Made by a program: the position numbers and the translations under genes. The notes below the pieces were generated by a model. It did not search any database and had not been told where the DNA came from. It saw only the letters and a program-made list of their open reading frames with translations. A stretch of DNA of 50,565 nt from Acidimicrobiia bacterium (GTDB lineage Bacteria; Actinomycetota; Acidimicrobiia; Spongiisociales; ZC4RG35): contig JAICRU010000013.1 of the NCBI GenBank assembly GCA_025937235.1, forward strand, positions 1-50,565, read 5' to 3'. How positions within the stretch are numbered: the first letter of the stretch is position 1; every line of letters begins with the position of its first letter. This document shows, one piece after another, positions 46,528-50,565 of this stretch.

Positions 46528-47439
46528 GTGAGTGCTCTGCCCTCGCGGGTCATGATCACCGAGTCCTCGTCGCGGGACGGTCTCCAGAGTCTGGGGGCTT
46601 GGGTGCCTACAGCCGCGAAGTCGGCACTGATCAATGCCCTTGCCGCCACCGGGCTGCGCACTTTCGACGCTGTTTCGTTCGTCAGCCCGAAGGCCGTCCC
46701 ACAGATGGCCGACGGTGCCGAGGTGATCGCCGGAGTCGAGAACCGCCAAGATGTCTCCCTGTTCGGCCTGGTCCCGAACATGCAAGGCCTGCAAGCGGCG
46801 ATCGCAGCCGGGGTGGATGGCATCGGCGTCCTGACCGCCGCCTCCGACACTTTCAACGAGCGCAACATCAACGCCACCGTCGACGAGTCGATGCACCGGA
46901 TCCGCCGCATCCTCCTCGAGGTACCCGAGGAACTCGAGGTTCGGGGTTATGTGTCGACAGCGACCCACTGCCCGTTCGAGGGGGAGCAGGATCCAGACTG
47001 GGTGGCCCACCTGGCAGAGACACTGGTGGAGTGGGGGGTTCAGGCGGTCTTCCTGGGAGAGACCATCGGCCGAGCCACGCCTGCCCATATCGAGAGGCTT
47101 CTCGGTGAGGTCCTCGACCGCTTGCCGGTGGAGAGGGTGGGTGTCCATCTCCACGACACCTTCGGCCAGGCCATCGCCAACACCCTCGTCGCCCTGAATC
47201 ACGGTGTTTCCTCGATGGACTCTTCGGCGGGTGGCTTGGGTGGGTGTCCTTACGCCCCTGGAGCCAGCGGCAACGTGGCCACGGAGGACCTGGTCTATCT
47301 GCTCGACGGATTGGGGATCGACCATGGCATCGACCTGATGGGCGTCGCCGGAGTGGCTCACGGGTTCTGCGCCGACCACAATCTCCGTTACGACAGCGAT
47401 GCCGGGAGAGCACTGCTGGCGTCGGTGGAGGGGGAATGA
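46528..47439 (+). CDS. Hydroxymethylglutaryl-CoA lyase
   Basis: This 303-residue TIM-barrel lyase cleaves HMG-CoA to acetyl-CoA and acetoacetate, the last step of leucine breakdown. It has 'ITESSSRDGLQSLGAWV' (the family's D/G-rich start), 'FVSPKAVPQMADG', 'HLHDTFGQAIANTLVAL' and the catalytic cysteine C240 in 'GGLGGCPYAPGASGNVATEDL'. GTG start with a -10 box immediately upstream. The acyl-CoA dehydrogenase gene overlaps its stop (ATGA). No methylcrotonyl-CoA carboxylase or hydratase is nearby. Confidence 0.9.
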   Translation: MSALPSRVMITESSSRDGLQSLGAWVPTAAKSALINALAATGLRTFDAVSFVSPKAVPQMADGAEVIAGVENRQDVSLFGLVPNMQGLQAAIAAGVDGIGVLTAASDTFNERNINATVDESMHRIRRILLEVPEELEVRGYVSTATHCPFEGEQDPDWVAHLAETLVEWGVQAVFLGETIGRATPAHIERLLGEVLDRLPVERVGVHLHDTFGQAIANTLVALNHGVSSMDSSAGGLGGCPYAPGASGNVATEDLVYLLDGLGIDHGIDLMGVAGVAHGFCADHNLRYDSDAGRALLASVEGE

Positions 47440-48587
47440 CACAGGGCACCAAGTCGATCTACATCGGCGACGATCTCGCCGCGATCCGCGCCCAGACCCG
47501 GGAGTACGTGGAAAGGGAAATCGTGCCCCATGCCGCGACATGGGAGGAGGGGGGAGTCCCTCGCTCGGTGCTCGACGAAATGGGCCGGCTCGGGTTCTTC
47601 GGATTGAGGGCCCCCGAGGAGCACGGGGGGCTCGGTATGGGCGCGCTCGCATCGGTGGTGTTCGCCGAGGAGCTGGGCAGGTCGACGTACGGGGGCTTCA
47701 CAATCACCGTCCTGGTGCACACCGACCTGGCCATGCCATACCTGACCAACTTCGGCTCTGAGGAGCAGAAGACCCGATGGCTCCCCGCGATGGTCAGTGG
47801 TGAGCTGCTTACTGCGATCGGTGTTACCGAGCCCGACGCCGGGTCGGATGTCGCCGCGATCCGGACCACTGCCCGCCGAGAAGGAGAGGGTTTCTTGATC
47901 AACGGCAGCAAGATGTTCATCACCAACGGGGGCATCGCCGACCTCGTCTTCATCGCGGCTCGCACCGACCCCGCCGCCAAGGGGTCGCGGGGGATCTCGA
48001 TCTTCGCCGTGGAACGGGACGCACCTGGTTTCAAGGCGAGCCGCGCGCTAGAGAAGATGGGCTGGCACTCGTCTGACACGGCGGAACTGGTTCTCGAAGA
48101 CGTATGGGTGCCCGAGGGAAACCTCGTCGGTGAGGAGAACCGCGGCTTCTACTACATCATGACCAACTTCCAGAACGAGCGCCTCGCCATCATGGGACAG
48201 GCCCTCGGCGAGTCACAGCGGGCCCTCGAGCTCACGATCGAGCACGTAAAGGAACGGCATGCGTTTGGCTCTCCGCTGTGGGACAAACAGGTCATCCGCC
48301 AGCGGCTCGCCGCCCGGCAGTCCGAAATCGATGCGGGTAGGGAGCTGGCCTATCACGCAGCCTGGCTTACCGAGCAGGGAGAGGACGCGACCAGGCAAGT
48401 GTCCGAGGTCAAGGCATACGTTGGGGAACGGGCCAACCGTGTCCTCTATGACTGCGTGCAGTTTCACGGCGGGATCGGCTTCAACGCCGAGACCGCGGTG
48501 GAGCGGCTCTACCGAGATGTGAGGATCGCCTCGATCGGGGGCGGCGCCACCGAAGTGATGCTGGACGAAGTGGCCAAGCGCCTCTAG
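47436..48587 (+). CDS. Acyl-CoA dehydrogenase (long-chain/isovaleryl type active site)
   Basis: This 383-residue FAD-dependent dehydrogenase has 'GVTEPDAGSDVAAIRT' and 'KMFITNG' (flavin contacts), 'LVFEDVWVP'-like 'ELVLEDVWVPEGNLVG', and 'QFHGGIGFNAETAVERLYRDVR'. The usual MCAD/SCAD catalytic Glu (in YEGT) is Gly here ('IGGGATE'). The alternative catalytic Glu of long-chain and isovaleryl enzymes is present as E248 in 'FQNERLAI'. With HMG-CoA lyase next door, isovaleryl-CoA is a plausible substrate, but not proven. Convergent with the DUF983 gene; the two stops share CTAG. Confidence 0.9.
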   Translation: MTQGTKSIYIGDDLAAIRAQTREYVEREIVPHAATWEEGGVPRSVLDEMGRLGFFGLRAPEEHGGLGMGALASVVFAEELGRSTYGGFTITVLVHTDLAMPYLTNFGSEEQKTRWLPAMVSGELLTAIGVTEPDAGSDVAAIRTTARREGEGFLINGSKMFITNGGIADLVFIAARTDPAAKGSRGISIFAVERDAPGFKASRALEKMGWHSSDTAELVLEDVWVPEGNLVGEENRGFYYIMTNFQNERLAIMGQALGESQRALELTIEHVKERHAFGSPLWDKQVIRQRLAARQSEIDAGRELAYHAAWLTEQGEDATRQVSEVKAYVGERANRVLYDCVQFHGGIGFNAETAVERLYRDVRIASIGGGATEVMLDEVAKRL

Positions 48588-48991
48588 CCGGACACCCGGG
48601 CCGCGGCCTCGGTTATCTCTTTCTCCTCGAGCGGATGCCAGGAAAGCTCCAACGCCATCCACAGTGTCTTGGACAGTGGGTAGAAGATCAGCGGTACGAA
48701 CGCCATCGCCACGACGGCTACGACACCGAGGACTCCCCAGGGGACGTCGGGCCAGGTGAGGGCCATGCCCCCGACGAACAGGAGGAAGAAGGTGCCGAAT
48801 GCGATGGTCGTGTTGATGATCAGAGCACCGACCCAATAACCCTGTTCTCGCTCGAAGCGGAGACCGCAGCGACCGCAGTGCTCGCGCAGCCCGAAGTAGG
48901 ACTCGAAGGCAGGCGCCGAGCAGCGCGGGCAACGGCGACGAAAAGCCCGGCCCACCATGCTCAGGGTCGACGCGCTGGGGTCTCGACTCAC
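48584..48991 (-). CDS. DUF983-family membrane protein
   Basis: This 135-residue protein has a zinc-ribbon-like N terminus, C21-P-R-C24 and C39-G-R-C42, and two membrane helices (about 52-78 and 84-108). The pattern matches DUF983, an uncharacterised bacterial membrane family. GTG 48991 has a TAGCCT -10 box 6 nt upstream, which shares two bases with the divergent pdxH box. Convergent with the acyl-CoA dehydrogenase gene. Confidence 0.85.
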   Translation of the reverse strand: MSRDPSASTLSMVGRAFRRRCPRCSAPAFESYFGLREHCGRCGLRFEREQGYWVGALIINTTIAFGTFFLLFVGGMALTWPDVPWGVLGVVAVVAMAFVPLIFYPLSKTLWMALELSWHPLEEKEITEAAARVSG

Positions 48992-48997
48992 CCCCTG

Positions 48998-49007
48998 AGG
49001 CTATCGT
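48998..49007. promoter_or_regulatory. Opposed, overlapping -10 boxes (bidirectional promoter)
   Basis: Minus-strand TAGCCT (49003-48998) and plus-strand TATCGT (49002-49007) share the central TA. The gaps to the two GTG starts are 6 nt (DUF983) and 7 nt (pdxH). Both messages would be leaderless. Confidence 0.6.
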
Positions 49008-49014
49008 CAGACCG

Positions 49015-49659
49015 GTGATCGACGACCAGGTGGCTCAGCTTCGGCGCGAGTACGAGGCGTTGGGGCTGAGTGAGAGGGATATGGCCGCCGACCCCATATC
49101 GCAGTTCCGAATCTGGTTCGACGGTGTCCTGGATGCCGGCCTCGAAGAGCCGAATGCCTTCATCCTGGCCACCGCCGATACCCGGGCAGTACCCTCCGCT
49201 CGCGCCGTCCTGATGAAGGGAATCGATGACGCGGGCCTCGTCTTCTACACCAATCTCGCCAGCAGGAAGAGCGAAGAGCTGAGGGTCAACCCGCCCGCCG
49301 CCGCCACCTTCGTTTGGATCCCCCTCCATCGCCAGGTCCGCTTCGAGGGATTGGTGTCGATGGTCTCTGCCGAAGAAGCCGACAAGTACTTCGAGGCGAG
49401 GCCTCGTGGTGCCCAGATCGCCGCACACGCCTCTAATCAGAGTCAGGTGGTCGACTCCCGTGAGGAGCTCGACGAGGCGTTCCGTGAGCTCGACGCCAGG
49501 TTCACCGGAGTGCGGGTGCCACGGCCCCGTGCCTGGGGGGGTTGGCGGTTGGAACCGCACCAGGTCGAGTTCTGGCAAGGCCAGCCCAACCGCTTTCATG
49601 ACAGAGTGCGTTATGTGAAGGAGGGGACGGCGTGGCGAAAGGAGAGGCTCGCCCCATGA
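49015..49659 (+). CDS. pdxH: Pyridoxamine 5'-phosphate oxidase
   Basis: This 214-residue FMN enzyme oxidises pyridoxine or pyridoxamine phosphate to pyridoxal phosphate. It has 'LATADTRAVPSARAVLMKGIDDAGLVFYTN' (FMN and substrate contacts), 'KSEELRVNPPAAATFVWIPLHRQVRFEG', 'RPRGAQIAAHASNQSQ', and the C-terminal 'WRLEPHQVEFWQG', 'RVRYV' and 'WRKERLAP', all diagnostic of true PdxH rather than F420-binding relatives. GTG start with TATCGT 7 nt upstream. Overlaps the following hydrolase gene as ATGA. Confidence 0.95.
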   Translation: MIDDQVAQLRREYEALGLSERDMAADPISQFRIWFDGVLDAGLEEPNAFILATADTRAVPSARAVLMKGIDDAGLVFYTNLASRKSEELRVNPPAAATFVWIPLHRQVRFEGLVSMVSAEEADKYFEARPRGAQIAAHASNQSQVVDSREELDEAFRELDARFTGVRVPRPRAWGGWRLEPHQVEFWQGQPNRFHDRVRYVKEGTAWRKERLAP

Positions 49660-50396
49660 GGATCCATGTCATCGGCTCCTCCGGGACCTTCCCGGTGGCG
49701 GGAAGGCCGGCCTCGGGCTATCTGGTCGAGCAGGGAAGCACGAGGGTGTGGCTCGACGCCGGTCCCGGCACTTTTGTCAACCTTCCGGTCGATTCCTACA
49801 TGGTCGACGCCCTCGTGATCTCCCATCAACACCCCGATCACTGTTGTGACCTGTTGACCGCCTTCCACGCCTGGACCTATTGCCCCGAACCCCGCCGTGA
49901 GGTGCCTCTTTTTGCTCCCCAGCCTGTCTGGGACCGGGTGTCGGGATTCCTCGATGGGGGCCAGGAGTCGAAGCTGGCCGAGACCTTTGCGTTCCAACCG
50001 GTATGGACCGGCGACCGGTTCGACATTGGCGATATCTCCGTGTCGTTCACCGAGATGGACCATTCGGTGCCGACGGTGGGGACACGCTGGGAGGCAGAAG
50101 ACCGCACCTTGTTCTACACCGGAGACACCGGGCCACAGGGCGAATGGCCCGAAGCCGCTCGTGACGTCGACGTGATGCTGTCTGAGGCTGCCTACCAGGA
50201 GCGCGGGGAGAACGACTACCCACACCATCTCATGGCCTCGGAGGCCGGCCGCATCGCGCGGGAGGTAGGGGCCAAGAGACTCATACTGACCCACATCCCG
50301 CCCTACCTGGATATGAGTCGTTCCGTCGAGCAGGCAGAGACGTCCTTCGACCGCCCTGTGTCCCTGGCCATGCCCGGCGTGACTTTCGATGTCTGA
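49656..50396 (+). CDS. Metallo-beta-lactamase-fold hydrolase (RNase Z-like)
   Basis: This 246-residue MBL-fold protein has the metal motif H57-Q-H59-P-D61-H62, '[10 protein letters not shown]' with a further ligand, and a late '[11 protein letters not shown]' His. The length and '[19 protein letters not shown]' start resemble ribonuclease Z/ElaC-like small hydrolases seen next to rph in actinobacteria. Not certain to process tRNA: it may be another phosphodiesterase. ATG 49656 overlaps the pdxH stop; rph begins 8 nt before its end. Confidence 0.83.
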   Translation: MRIHVIGSSGTFPVAGRPASGYLVEQGSTRVWLDAGPGTFVNLPVDSYMVDALVISHQHPDHCCDLLTAFHAWTYCPEPRREVPLFAPQPVWDRVSGFLDGGQESKLAETFAFQPVWTGDRFDIGDISVSFTEMDHSVPTVGTRWEAEDRTLFYTGDTGPQGEWPEAARDVDVMLSEAAYQERGENDYPHHLMASEAGRIAREVGAKRLILTHIPPYLDMSRSVEQAETSFDRPVSLAMPGVTFDV

Positions 50397-50565
50397 CCGC
50401 CCCCGTGACCAGCTCCGTGAGGTAAGGCTGGAGATCCCGTTCACATCGTCCACCCCCGGGTCCGTCCTGATCTCGATGGGGCGAACCAGGGTGCTCTGCA
50501 CCGCTTCGGTCCTCTCCGAGGTGCCGCGCTGGATGCGTGACTCCGGACGGGGCTGGGTCACTGCC
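50389..50565 (+). CDS. rph: Ribonuclease PH, N-terminal part
   Basis: The window's right edge cuts this gene after 59 codons. The visible part, '[20 protein letters not shown]' and '[27 protein letters not shown]', is the start of the RNase PH barrel, which trims tRNA 3' ends by phosphorolysis. ATG 50389 overlaps the hydrolase gene by 8 nt. Active-site residues lie outside the window. Confidence 0.9.
   Translation, partial: MSDRPRDQLREVRLEIPFTSSTPGSVLISMGRTRVLCTASVLSEVPRWMRDSGRGWVTA

Noticed and set aside
45994-47652. A 552-codon open frame antisense to the ferredoxin, HTH and lyase genes
   Set aside because: Covers three well-supported genes on the other strand; a GC-skew artefact.
49611-50561. 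A 316-codon open frame antisense to the hydrolase and rph genes
   Set aside because: Overlaps motif-supported genes; no family features.

Overview
This window is about 50.6 kb of dense, high-GC chromosomal DNA. Most genes are packed into operons with ATGA, GTGA or TGATG overlaps. I see no insertion sequence, prophage, CRISPR array, tRNA or rRNA gene. The gene content fits an actinobacterium. It has coenzyme F420 genes (cofD/fbiA and cofE/fbiB-N) beside manB, DUF3499 and DUF5719 genes. It also has a LytR-CpsA-Psr protein, a PASTA-domain class A PBP, the order secA-prfB-ftsE-ftsX-smpB-ssrA, a deazaflavin-dependent (DDN-type) oxidoreductase, and a biotin carboxylase set next to birA and an LpdA-like flavoprotein. 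No WhiB gene lies in the F420 locus, and many operons look leaderless. A non-mycobacterial, deep-branching lineage such as Acidimicrobiia is my best guess, but this is inference.

Layout. (A) 1-9137 is surface polysaccharide: a cut MBOAT acyltransferase, a flippase-like membrane protein, a minus-strand GT2-methyltransferase-GT4 operon, an unknown membrane protein with pepA, and a polyprenyl sugar-phosphate transferase with an MOP-type flippase. (B) 9161-12294 holds a conserved hypothetical gene and a class A PBP. (C) 12354-19333 is propionate/odd-chain metabolism: the catalytic subunit of methylmalonyl-CoA mutase, an LpdA-like flavoprotein, the acyl-CoA carboxylase beta and alpha subunits, and biotin ligase. 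(D) 19384-22796 has a dienelactone-hydrolase-like protein, an LCP protein and UDP-glucose dehydrogenase.

(E) 22818-36477 is the most interesting stretch. Divergent cofDE are followed by a 920-residue GT2/membrane fusion, DUF5719, a membrane thioredoxin-like protein, DUF3499, two small cysteine-rich proteins, a GT-C-like membrane protein, a polyprenol-phosphate GT2, manB, a Trm112-like protein, a phosphoglucose/phosphomannose isomerase and ahcY. Together they look like a mannose-activation and envelope-glycan assembly island, with several small metal-binding proteins translationally coupled to it.

(F) 36621-44711 is housekeeping: comF-like, an orphan response regulator, secA, prfB, ftsEX, smpB, tmRNA and cutA. 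(G) 44728-50565 has a GyrI-like protein, a DDN-type oxidoreductase, a ferredoxin overlapping a protein with two sigma-region-4-like helix-turn-helix repeats, HMG-CoA lyase with an acyl-CoA dehydrogenase, DUF983, pdxH, a metallo-beta-lactamase-fold hydrolase and the start of rph.

A global feature is the promoter layout. Many first genes have a TANNNT -10 box only 6-10 nt before the start codon and no Shine-Dalgarno sequence, so they are probably translated leaderless. The DUF983/pdxH pair appears to use two opposed -10 boxes that overlap on one TA dinucleotide. All functions are read from sequence motifs and remembered family patterns; no database search was run.
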